NCBI GenBank assembly: GCA_005808475.1 | Contig: SYLY01000271.1 | Span: forward strand, 1-54,221 | Source: Acidobacteriota bacterium | GTDB lineage: Bacteria > Acidobacteriota > Terriglobia > Bryobacterales > Bryobacteraceae | Direction: 5' to 3' | Length of the DNA: 54,221 bases | Shown: piece by piece, positions 1 to 6,983 of the stretch | Layout of the letters: the number at the start of each line of letters is the position of its first letter | Numbering within the stretch: the first letter of the stretch is position 1 | Notes under the pieces: model-generated | Databases searched by the model: none | The model's input: the letters and a program-made list of their open reading frames with translations, nothing else | What the model was told of the DNA's origin: nothing | Position numbers and translations under genes: made by a program

Positions 1-528
1 GAGCAGCAGACCGCAGTTGGCCCGTTCCGCCAGTTCGGCGAGAAAGTCCCACTCGGTCCAGGTGGATACGTGGAATTCGAGGTAGGTCGAAGGGTTCTCG
101 AGCACCAGCGGTCTCTCGAGGAAATCGGAAATCGTCCGCACGCGCTCCACCGTGTGACGTAGCGATTCGTCCGTGTAGGGCATCGGCAGCAGATCGTGGG
201 TGTTGATGCCGGAGACTCCGGTCCAACAGAGATGATCGGAGATCCAACGCGCGCCGGTGCGGGCGGCCAGGGCCTTCAGCTTGCGCAGGTATTCGAAGTC
301 GATGGGATCGGTGCTGCCTACCGACATCGAGACTCCGTGCAGTACGACAGGGTAACGGGCGGCCACTTGATCCAGCACCCAGAGCGGACGGCCGCCCGTG
401 TCCATGTAGTTCTCCGAGAGGATCTCGAACCAGTCCACCTCCGGACGCTCCGCGAGGATGTGCGGGAAGTGGACGGTTCGGAGTCCGATACCGAACCCGA
501 GGTCGGGGAAACCCCAGCGATCGGGCAT
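1..528 (-). CDS. bufB: MNIO family (DUF692/UPF0276) oxidase, BufB-like, partial
   Basis: The gene runs off the left edge. 176 codons from the ATG at 528 are present, roughly the N-terminal two thirds of a family of about 280 residues. My own translation shows [34 protein letters not shown] and LENPSTY, which are hallmarks of the multinuclear non-heme iron oxidases (MbnB, TglH, BufB). Family members use O2 to convert peptide cysteines into oxazolone/thioamide or related groups that bind metal. The start lies 8 nt after the stop of the Cys-rich peptide gene, so the two are surely co-transcribed and that peptide is the expected substrate. A DUF2063 (BufC-type) partner would be expected further left, outside the window. 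Family assignment is firm; the modification itself is inferred. Confidence 0.93.
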   Translation of the reverse strand, partial: MPDRWGFPDLGFGIGLRTVHFPHILAERPEVDWFEILSENYMDTGGRPLWVLDQVAARYPVVLHGVSMSVGSTDPIDFEYLRKLKALAARTGARWISDHLCWTGVSGINTHDLLPMPYTDESLRHTVERVRTISDFLERPLVLENPSTYLEFHVSTWTEWDFLAELAERANCGLLL

Positions 529-536
529 GACGCGCC

Positions 537-911
537 CTACGCTACGGATTCGCCCTTGCGGAGCCGCAGGCGGGAGTGTTCCATGGGGACCGAGCAGCCA
601 CCCTTGCCCTTGCAGGTGTTCTTGCCCGCGCAGCCCTTGTCGCCCGACTTGCACCCGCCCAGGCCCTTGCATTCGTTCTGGCCGGCGCATCCGTGCTTCG
701 CCGTGGCGCATCCGCCTTTGCCCTTGCAGGTGTTCTTGCCGGCACAGCCCTTGTCGCCGGCCTTGCAGCCGCCGAGACCCTTGCAGGTGTTCTTGCCCTT
801 GCAGATGTGCTTTTCCGCCTTGTCGGCGGCGGTGAGGCGGCCGGCGGCGGCTCCCGCCATCAAGCCGGAGACGGCGGCGCCCAGGGCCGCGTTGAATTTT
901 CTACGATGCAT
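537..911 (-). CDS. Tat-exported Cys-repeat peptide, bufferin-like metallophore precursor
   Basis: This 124-residue protein starts at the ATG at 911, which has AGGAGA 8 nt upstream; an in-frame start at 1007 would bury the signal peptide. Residues 1-29 form a twin-arginine signal (RRKF, then a hydrophobic Ala/Gly stretch). The mature part has 12 Cys at residues 37, 43, 49, 56, 62, 68, 75, 81, 87, 94, 100 and 106. This is a strict 6-6-7 rhythm giving four 19-residue units (C-x5-C-x5-C-x6) rich in Lys, Gly and Asn. A short Arg-rich tail follows. CKGxNxCKGxGGC-type peptides sit beside MNIO enzymes and are predicted periplasmic copper-binding bufferins. The adjacent bufB-like gene supports that role; the metal and the modified residues are not shown by sequence. 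Confidence 0.88.
   Translation of the reverse strand: MHRRKFNAALGAAVSGLMAGAAAGRLTAADKAEKHICKGKNTCKGLGGCKAGDKGCAGKNTCKGKGGCATAKHGCAGQNECKGLGGCKSGDKGCAGKNTCKGKGGCSVPMEHSRLRLRKGESVA
576..803 (-). repeat. Four tandem 57-bp coding repeats in the Cys peptide gene
   Basis: These are the four 19-codon units of the Cys-repeat peptide, about 803-747, 746-690, 689-633 and 632-576. Units 1 and 3 (…KGLGGC followed by Lys-Ala/Ser-Gly-Asp-Lys-Gly) resemble each other more than units 2 and 4 (…KGKGGC). The array therefore looks like a duplicated 114-bp dimer. Confidence 0.8.
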
Positions 912-1006
912 CGAGTTCTCCTGAGTTCGGTTCCCGTCCGGGGTTCTATTGTTCCATACGCAGCCGGGTCCGGTCTGGATGTGGGAATTCGCCGTCCAGA
1001 CAGGCA

Positions 1007-1034
1007 AACGCCGCCGGAGGGGTCCGGTGGCGTT
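1007..1034 (-). terminator. Hairpin between the Lys-rich gene and the Cys-peptide gene
   Basis: A 12-bp stem (AACGCCGCCGGA paired with TCCGGTGGCGTT, one G-T pair) encloses a GGGG loop. It sits just after the stop of the Lys-rich gene on the minus strand. Only three T follow, so it may be a weak terminator or an attenuating hairpin before the metallophore operon. Confidence 0.45.
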
Positions 1035-1057
1035 CGAAAGTCCAATGGAACGCGCGA

Positions 1058-1228
1058 CTAGTTCTTTTTCTCGGCGCCGTCGCCTTCCTTCTTCTTCTTC
1101 TTCTTCCCCTTGCCCTTCTTCTTGCCCTCGGACTTCTTCTCGTCGCCCTGCTTGTCCTGAGCGAAGGTCAGCGTCGTCGTGGCGATGGCAACGGCCATTC
1201 CCAGAGCGATCGTCATCAGCTTCTTCAT
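1058..1228 (-). CDS. Small secreted Lys-rich protein
   Basis: This 56-residue protein starts at the ATG at 1228; AAGGAGA lies about 12 nt upstream. A clear Sec signal peptide (MKKLMTIALG…TFAQ) is followed by about 32 residues made almost only of Lys, Gly, Glu and Asp. No Cys or His is present. I recognise no family. It lies 146 bp upstream of the Cys-peptide gene on the same strand, with a hairpin between, so read-through is possible but a separate transcript is equally likely. A mature chain this basic could bind nucleic acid, anionic lipid or polysaccharide; that is only a guess. Confidence 0.65.
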   Translation of the reverse strand: MKKLMTIALGMAVAIATTTLTFAQDKQGDEKKSEGKKKGKGKKKKKKEGDGAEKKN

Positions 1229-1312
1229 GGGGTGGTAATTTCTCCTTGATCTACTCGCGGCGATAATCGCCTGATTACAATGGTCGCGCACCGGACATGA
1301 AGTGGTCTTGAA

Positions 1313-1364
1313 GGGAAGATTATTTTCGATTCATAAAGGCGCCCCAAGATGGGGTGATCTTCCC
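1313..1364. repeat. Nested inverted repeats upstream of the SIR2-like gene
   Basis: GGGAAGAT (1313-1320) pairs perfectly with ATCTTCCC (1357-1364). Inside the loop, CCCC (1342-1345) can pair with GGGG (1351-1354). The structure ends 47 bp before the chosen start of the SIR2-like gene, so it may be an operator or a 5' leader hairpin. Confidence 0.4.
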
Positions 1365-1411
1365 GCGGTGGGACGCGTAAAGTGCAGCGCCTCCCTCACG
1401 ATGGATTATCA

Positions 1412-3424
1412 ATGGCCGATTTCATCAAAACGGACGGACCCTCGATCACGCCCTGGAAGGGCCTCGCCATCTTGGCGGCGGTGGTAGGCGTCGGACTCGC
1501 GCTATTCGCCGCCAAGTACGAGATGAAGGAAGTCACCAAGGCGGCGCCGGCCGGACAGTGGCCGGGCAAGCGATTCTCGCATGTCCGGATCACGCAGCCC
1601 GGGTCGTTTTCCGGGGTGTCGGTCGCGGGCGGGACGATCCGGATCGAGAGCCTCGCCGCCGGGCAATGGAAGAGCGTGGAGATCGATACGGGTCTTGACC
1701 AGATGGCGGGCGGGGTCAAGACGAATCGCAAGGCGGCCGCGGCCGCATGGCGGCACGGGCAGTCGCTCGGCGTCTGGACCGCCGGTTCCGGCGGCTCCTC
1801 GCGGCTGCCTGTCTCCCGCGTAGCGGATTTCGATTTCCTGGACGACTCGTCGCTCGTGTTGCTCACCTCGGACGGAGTGCTCGAGTGGTGGGATCCTGCG
1901 GCGCGGAAGAAGCTGCATTCGCGGAAGATCGCCAACGGAGCGGCGGCGGCGGCCATCGCGAGAGACAGCTTGGCCGTGATCGGCTCCGGCCAGACGCTGG
2001 TGCGCGTGTACACGCTCGGTCCGGGTTTTCGCGCGACGCTGATCGAGGAATCCCGCGCCATGCCGCCTCCGTTCGAGGTCGGAATCGCGGGCCCCGGCAA
2101 CGCGATATTCGCGCGCAAAGGCGAGATCGCGATCGGCGGGCGAGTACACGGAATTCCGGGCACGATCCTCGATGTCACGCCGGGGCTGCGTGGAGAGATC
2201 CTGATCACGGGCGCATTCGAGGGCGTGCTCGCGCTGGGCAAAAAGGCGAAGCCGGAGGCGATTCTGCCGGCCTTGCCGGGCTCGGTTACCGACGTGGCCG
2301 AAGGAGAACTGGTAGTGTCGGGTCCGGACGGAGCGCGATTGTTCCGCATCGCGTCGGAATGGACATTTACCGAGCGCGGGAAGCATCTCACCTTGCTGAG
2401 CCTGCTCGCGTTGATCAAGTCCATCTGCATCGCGCTTGCCAAGCACATGAAGAACATGCTGTTCACGCTGTTCAAGATACGCGCGAAGAATCCCGGCAAG
2501 GGCAAGGCGCGCAAGAAGGCGAAGCTTCCCGCCGTGGCGCCGGATCTGTTGGACTCGTTTTCTCGCGGCGAGGTCGCTCTGTGGGCCGGATCGGGGCTGA
2601 GCGCGCAAGCCGGGTTGGCGACCCGGGCGGCGTTCGTCAAGGCGATGCTCGAAGCGGCGTACGCGGAAGAATGGGCGCGGCCCGCCGAGGTCGCCAAGCT
2701 GATTCCCCTGGTGGAGGCGGGCCGGGCGGAAGAGGCGGTGGACAAACTGATCCTGATGCTCGGAGCGCGCAAGCATGTGGTGTTCGAGCAGATGCGATGC
2801 ACCTATCAGCGCCCGGTCAAGAGTTCGGGCGCGCACGCGGCGATCGGGCGGCTACCGTTCGCGGCGGCGGTGAGCACGAACTACGACATCCTGCTCGATT
2901 GCGTGTCGCCGGAGTGGGCCAACTCGATCCACTTGAAAAGTTCCGAGCGCGCGTTTTCCCGCACGAGCGTGTTCTTCCAATTGAAGCTGTACGGCGATAT
3001 GGCGGCGCCCGAGTCGATCCTCTACAGCCGGTCCGAGTTGCAGGCCGCGACGGCTGCCTTGCCCAGGCTGAAGGAACTGCTCGAGTCGCTGCTGGTGGCG
3101 CGGCGAATCGTCTTCGTGGGGTGTTCGATCTGCGAACTGCACGCCGATCTGACCGCTCTCAATGCTCCGAAGCTCAATCGCGGAGTGAAGACCGCCCGCC
3201 ACGTGTGCCTGGCCGCGTCCGGCGGACCCGACTGGGAGCGCAAGGCGAACGAACTGCGTTCCTTGTGGGGTATCGAAGTGCAGGACTGCGATGAGGACGC
3301 GATCGCCGGCGAACTCTACCGCTGGCTCAAGAACACGGCGGTGGAACTCGAGCGGTTGAAGCGGTCGCAGGTGGAGAGGAAGGCCTCCCAGATGGCGCCG
3401 GCCGCGGCGCTCGACGATCAGTAG
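1412..3424 (+). CDS. Transmembrane protein with C-terminal SIR2-like domain
   Basis: A 670-residue protein from the ATG at 1412; a GTG at 1382 would add ten residues. Residues about 16-34 form a transmembrane helix. Residues about 40-325 are beta-rich with weak propeller-like repeats. A second hydrophobic stretch (about 330-358) is followed by a strongly basic segment, which by the positive-inside rule places the C-terminus in the cytosol. The C-terminal third is SIR2-like: WAGSGLSAQAG near 386, STNYD near 487 and KLYGD near 525. SIR2-like domains commonly bind or cleave NAD+, often in defence proteins. Here the usual catalytic His of the …HG… motif is replaced by Tyr (LYG), so activity is uncertain. 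No partner gene is adjacent; the downstream gene is convergent, with 7 nt overlap. Confidence 0.78.
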   Translation: MADFIKTDGPSITPWKGLAILAAVVGVGLALFAAKYEMKEVTKAAPAGQWPGKRFSHVRITQPGSFSGVSVAGGTIRIESLAAGQWKSVEIDTGLDQMAGGVKTNRKAAAAAWRHGQSLGVWTAGSGGSSRLPVSRVADFDFLDDSSLVLLTSDGVLEWWDPAARKKLHSRKIANGAAAAAIARDSLAVIGSGQTLVRVYTLGPGFRATLIEESRAMPPPFEVGIAGPGNAIFARKGEIAIGGRVHGIPGTILDVTPGLRGEILITGAFEGVLALGKKAKPEAILPALPGSVTDVAEGELVVSGPDGARLFRIASEWTFTERGKHLTLLSLLALIKSICIALAKHMKNMLFTLFKIRAKNPGKGKARKKAKLPAVAPDLLDSFSRGEVALWAGSGLSAQAGLATRAAFVKAMLEAAYAEEWARPAEVAKLIPLVEAGRAEEAVDKLILMLGARKHVVFEQMRCTYQRPVKSSGAHAAIGRLPFAAAVSTNYDILLDCVSPEWANSIHLKSSERAFSRTSVFFQLKLYGDMAAPESILYSRSELQAATAALPRLKELLESLLVARRIVFVGCSICELHADLTALNAPKLNRGVKTARHVCLAASGGPDWERKANELRSLWGIEVQDCDEDAIAGELYRWLKNTAVELERLKRSQVERKASQMAPAAALDDQ

Positions 3425-4389
3425 CCGGCGCTTTTGTCCACCAGGTTTTCGAGCGGCGCGCCCGCCCGGAACCGCTCGAAGTTCTCGAGGAAGAACTCCA
3501 TCGCGTTGTCGGTCCATCCTGGCGTGTGGTCGGCCGAATGGGGCGAAAGCAGCAGATTGTCGAGCGAGTAGAACGGGTGGCCCGCCGGTAGAGGCTCGAC
3601 ATCGAACACGTCGAGCACCGCTCCTCGAATCCGCTTCTCGCGAAGGGCTTCGATCAGCGCCGATTCCACGATTACCGGACCGCGGCCCACATTGAGGATC
3701 ACCGCGTCCGGCTTCATCGCCGCGAGTTCCGCGGCGCCGATCAGTCCCCGCGTGCCCGGAGCGTTGGGCGAGCAGACGGCGACGAAGTCGGACTCGGCGA
3801 ACATATCGCGGATGCCGTCCGCGCCGTATGCGCGGTCGACCAGCGGATCGTCCGAGCACAGCTCCGGCCGCCGTCGTAGCGCGAGTACGCGCATTCCGAA
3901 CGCCTTCGCCAACCGCGCGCACGCCTGGCCGATCGACCCGTAGCTCACGATGCCGAGCGTCTTGCCATGGAGTTCATCCACACGGTCGATGTTCTCCCAG
4001 CGGCCCTCGCTCTTCTGTTGGTTCATCAGAGCGATTTTTTTGTCGAAGTACATCATTCCGCAGAAGACGAACTCGGCGAGGGAACGGCTGAACACGCCGC
4101 GTCCGTTCGTCATCGGAACCGGACTGGCGGCGAGTTCGGGAAATAGCGAGTTCTCGATGCCGGCGGAGAAGGAATGGACCCAACGCAAGCCGGGACACAT
4201 GGCGAATACCTCGCGAAACAGGGCAAGCGGCGACATCACGTTCATGAGAACGGTGGCATCGGCGGCGGAGTCGCGGAACATCTCCGCGCGATCGCCAACG
4301 ACCAGGTGGGTCTCGGCGGGAAGCTTCTCGAGAAGGCGCAAGCAGGGTTGCGTGGGCTTGGAGACGACGAAAACGGTGAGCGGTTTCAT
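3418..4389 (-). CDS. D-2-hydroxyacid dehydrogenase
   Basis: A 323-residue protein from the ATG at 4389; the open frame extends upstream but without family similarity. It belongs to the NAD(P)-dependent D-isomer 2-hydroxyacid dehydrogenases, which reduce 2-keto acids to D-2-hydroxy acids in the cytosol. The Rossmann glycine motif (YGSIG) lies at 150-154. The catalytic triad is visible as Arg236 (NVGRG), Glu265 (FDVEP) and His284 (SPHS). Length fits the family. It is convergent with the SIR2-like gene and divergent from the zinc-ribbon gene across 59 bp. The substrate (glyoxylate/hydroxypyruvate type or other) cannot be told from sequence. Confidence 0.9.
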   Translation of the reverse strand: MKPLTVFVVSKPTQPCLRLLEKLPAETHLVVGDRAEMFRDSAADATVLMNVMSPLALFREVFAMCPGLRWVHSFSAGIENSLFPELAASPVPMTNGRGVFSRSLAEFVFCGMMYFDKKIALMNQQKSEGRWENIDRVDELHGKTLGIVSYGSIGQACARLAKAFGMRVLALRRRPELCSDDPLVDRAYGADGIRDMFAESDFVAVCSPNAPGTRGLIGAAELAAMKPDAVILNVGRGPVIVESALIEALREKRIRGAVLDVFDVEPLPAGHPFYSLDNLLLSPHSADHTPGWTDNAMEFFLENFERFRAGAPLENLVDKSAGY

Positions 4390-4448
4390 GCCGGGCTTAC
4401 CGTAGTGTACCTTGCGCGCGGCAAAGCCATTGCGGGACACTGACATCA

Positions 4449-5114
4449 GTGCCCGAACGTTGCACCTGCGGCGCGCAGCTTTATCCCGATTCCTTGTTCT
4501 GCCACAAATGCGGCAAGCCACAACGCGAGTTGATGGCCGCCGCACCCGAGCCTCCGCCGGTTCCGGCTCCCCCTCCCTTGTATGTCCCGGATCCGGCGAT
4601 GCTGTCCGCCGCCCGCCCAGTCCCGGCTACTTCGGCCATCGGATTCGGAAACCGCCAGGCGGTTCGTACCGCGATGCTAGCGGCCGCCGTCACGTCGCTT
4701 CTGATGATGGTGCCGTGGCCGTTGGCGCCCTTCTTCCTGGTGGTGTGGTTGTTGGCGGCCGGCTTCTCCGCCGTCTACGCATACAATCGCCGCACGGGAG
4801 AGGCGCTCTCGATGCGAAGCGGCGTCCGGCTGGGCTGGCTCACCGGGGTGTTCTGCTTCCTGATCACGCTGATCCTCACGGTGTCCACCGCGTTGGCGCT
4901 GGCGAGCAGCGGCGGCTTGGCGTCGCTCTGGCGGAAGCAGATTCAGGAGAACGCGCAGCCGGGCCTGAATGTCGAGCAGATGCTCGAAGTGCTCGATTCG
5001 CCCATGGGTCTTTCCTTGGTGGTGATCTTTAGCCTGGGGCTGCTGTTCCTGCTCTTCACGACGCTTCCGATGATCGGAGGGGCGTTGGGGGCGAAGGTGC
5101 TCGAGAAGGAGTGA
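4449..5114 (+). CDS. Zinc-ribbon membrane protein of unknown function
   Basis: This 221-residue protein starts at GTG 4449. Cys5, Cys7, Cys18 and Cys21 (CTC…CHKC) form an N-terminal zinc ribbon. A Pro-rich linker (about 33-50) and four hydrophobic helices follow, near 70-90, 92-112, 128-150 and 187-212. This layout is common in small bacterial 'zinc ribbon domain' membrane proteins, which have no known reaction. Its 3' end overlaps the convergent EamA gene by 59 bp, so sense-antisense interference is possible. Confidence 0.72.
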   Translation: MPERCTCGAQLYPDSLFCHKCGKPQRELMAAAPEPPPVPAPPPLYVPDPAMLSAARPVPATSAIGFGNRQAVRTAMLAAAVTSLLMMVPWPLAPFFLVVWLLAAGFSAVYAYNRRTGEALSMRSGVRLGWLTGVFCFLITLILTVSTALALASSGGLASLWRKQIQENAQPGLNVEQMLEVLDSPMGLSLVVIFSLGLLFLLFTTLPMIGGALGAKVLEKE

Positions 5115-5985
5115 ACCGCTTCACCACCGCGACGCCGGTAAAGATCACGAGCATCGCGGCCGTTTCCTTCCACCCGAACGGCTCTCGATAGAAGAGCCAC
5201 CCGAGCGCCGCCGCCACCAGCGGATTCACGTAGGTGTACAGCGACACCACCGCCACGGGAAGCTTGTCCAGCGCGTACAGGTACGAACTATAGCCGACGA
5301 TCGACCCGAACGTGGCGAGGTAGATCATCGCGCTCGCGCCAGCCGCCGACCAGTGCCACGGCCGCTTCTCGAGCAGAGCCGGAATCAGAAACAGCGCGCC
5401 GACGAAGAACTGCTGCACCGCGCCGCCGACCACCGGATGCGCCTTCACCGGATACCGCTTCTGCACGATGGACCCCAAACTCCAACTCGACGACGCCAAT
5501 TGCAGAATCAGGAATCCCTTCCACGCGTTGCCGCTCAGCCCCTTCTCGAACAGATCGGGAACGAAGAGCAGCGAGACTCCGCCCAGTCCGATCGTCATCC
5601 CCGCCGCGGTGGGCCATCGCAGCTTATCGCCGCCGGGGATCAACGATTCCAAACCGGCCAGCCAGAACGGCGACACCGTAATGAACAGCGCCGCCAAACT
5701 GCTCGGAATCAACTCCTCGGCCCATGTCAGGCAACTGTTGCCCACTCCCAGGATCAGGAATCCGTTGCAGCAGGTCCAGAACAACTCCCGGCCGCGCGGA
5801 AGGTGCAACCCCATCTTCCAGACCGCCAGCAGCATCAGCGTGCCGGACAACAGGAACCGGAACGATACCAGAACTAGCGGCGGAAAGTGCTCGAGTCCGA
5901 CGCGAATGCCGAGATAGGTGGTCCCCCAAAAGAAACAGAGCGACGCCAGCGCGAGATAGGCTTTGAAAAGCGGATGATGCCGCAC
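5056..5985 (-). CDS. EamA/DMT family transporter
   Basis: A 309-residue integral membrane protein with about ten transmembrane helices arranged as two EamA repeats, each starting with a Trp/Gly/Thr-rich helix (FFWGTTYLGIR; SWSLGSIVQKR). It belongs to the drug/metabolite transporter superfamily, which exports amino acids, metabolites or drugs across the inner membrane; the substrate is unknown. The start is GTG 5985, which overlaps the TAG stop of the upstream FecR-like gene by one base (TAGTG). Translational coupling with that gene is therefore likely. The C-terminus is Pro/Ser-rich and unstructured. Confidence 0.88.
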   Translation of the reverse strand: MRHHPLFKAYLALASLCFFWGTTYLGIRVGLEHFPPLVLVSFRFLLSGTLMLLAVWKMGLHLPRGRELFWTCCNGFLILGVGNSCLTWAEELIPSSLAALFITVSPFWLAGLESLIPGGDKLRWPTAAGMTIGLGGVSLLFVPDLFEKGLSGNAWKGFLILQLASSSWSLGSIVQKRYPVKAHPVVGGAVQQFFVGALFLIPALLEKRPWHWSAAGASAMIYLATFGSIVGYSSYLYALDKLPVAVVSLYTYVNPLVAAALGWLFYREPFGWKETAAMLVIFTGVAVVKRFTPSRAPSPPTPLRSSEAS

Positions 5986-6983
5986 TAGCGCGACCGCGAG
6001 TCGCCCTTGCCGCTGGTGGCGGCAACCGCGGCGACCGCGCCGCCTCCGCCGACCAGCGCCACGATCGCGATCTTGGTGCCGGCGGACATTCCGCTTCCCG
6101 GACTCTTCGGCGCGGGGGAGACCTTGGGAGCCGGAGCCGGCTTGTCCGCCTTCGGAGCCTTGGCTTGCTTGGTGGGGGCGGGCTTGGCCGCTTTCGTCTC
6201 CGGACGCGCGGCGGTCATCGGATCGGCGCCGATCGCTTCCGCCACGGTCGAGCAGCCGCCCGTTTCCACCGGCGAGACGGTGCTGACATCGAGCGTCTGG
6301 GCGCCGTTGGCGGCGGCGCGCGAAGTGCCGTTCGCCTGCACGCGATTGCCGACGTGGCCGGCGAATTCGACGCCCACGCTGCTACGCAGTTCCACGATCA
6401 TGCGCGTGGTCTGGTCGTAGATCACGAACTTGCCGTCTTTCTTGAGGACGCAGCCGAAGAAGCTGGACGGCAACGCCGCGCCGCCCTGCGCCTGGGGTTC
6501 GAACTCGAGGGCCGAGCCGGAGTCGATATTGGAAATCAGCATCCCCGCGAGATTGCGCGCCTGAATGCGGCCGAAGGTCGCGGCCACCTGAACGGCGGCG
6601 GCATCGCGAATGGCGAAGCTGGCGCGCGAACCGGGTTCTCCGGGCGCGAACGTCATGCCCTTGGCCTCCACGCGGTAGCTCCCCGCCGCCAGATCGCCCC
6701 GGCCCTGCTCGAGAACCACGCGATCCGAATACACGCGAGCACGTCCGCCTTCGCGCACGACAAAGCGCGCTCCGTTGGCCAGCTTGACCAGCGCCTCGAC
6801 ACTGGCGGCTTCCACCAGCGTGCCTTCGCGAAGCGTGGCACTCCCGCGAACGAGGGTGTTGTCGACCTTGAAATCTCCGTTCGCCGTGGCGACGCCGAAC
6901 GGCGCTCCCTGAGCCATCGCGGCCAGCGCCACGCCGGCGATCAGCCCACGCAATCCGGGATGCAACGAGTTCAGCTTCGACAT
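5985..6983 (-). CDS. FecR-like domain protein with signal peptide and C-terminal TM
   Basis: A 332-residue protein from the ATG at 6983, where a signal peptide begins (to about Ala27). Residues about 30-190 look like a FecR-type beta domain (…LREGTLVEA…, …GGRARVYSDRVVLEQG…). Ala/Pro/Lys-rich linker (about 260-305) and a Gly/Ala-rich transmembrane helix (about 307-327) follow. FecR-type domains sense or scaffold at the periplasmic side. No sigma factor is adjacent; the only coupled gene is the EamA transporter. Its start codon overlaps the divergent start of the TPR gene in the same CATG. Confidence 0.65.
   Translation of the reverse strand: MSKLNSLHPGLRGLIAGVALAAMAQGAPFGVATANGDFKVDNTLVRGSATLREGTLVEAASVEALVKLANGARFVVREGGRARVYSDRVVLEQGRGDLAAGSYRVEAKGMTFAPGEPGSRASFAIRDAAAVQVAATFGRIQARNLAGMLISNIDSGSALEFEPQAQGGAALPSSFFGCVLKKDGKFVIYDQTTRMIVELRSSVGVEFAGHVGNRVQANGTSRAAANGAQTLDVSTVSPVETGGCSTVAEAIGADPMTAARPETKAAKPAPTKQAKAPKADKPAPAPKVSPAPKSPGSGMSAGTKIAIVALVGGGGAVAAVAATSGKGDSRSR

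Noticed and set aside
196..924. Plus-strand open frame of 242 codons over the Cys-peptide and MNIO genes
   Set aside because: It is antisense to two clearly conserved genes, is Pro/Leu repetitive only because of the repeat DNA, and has no family similarity.
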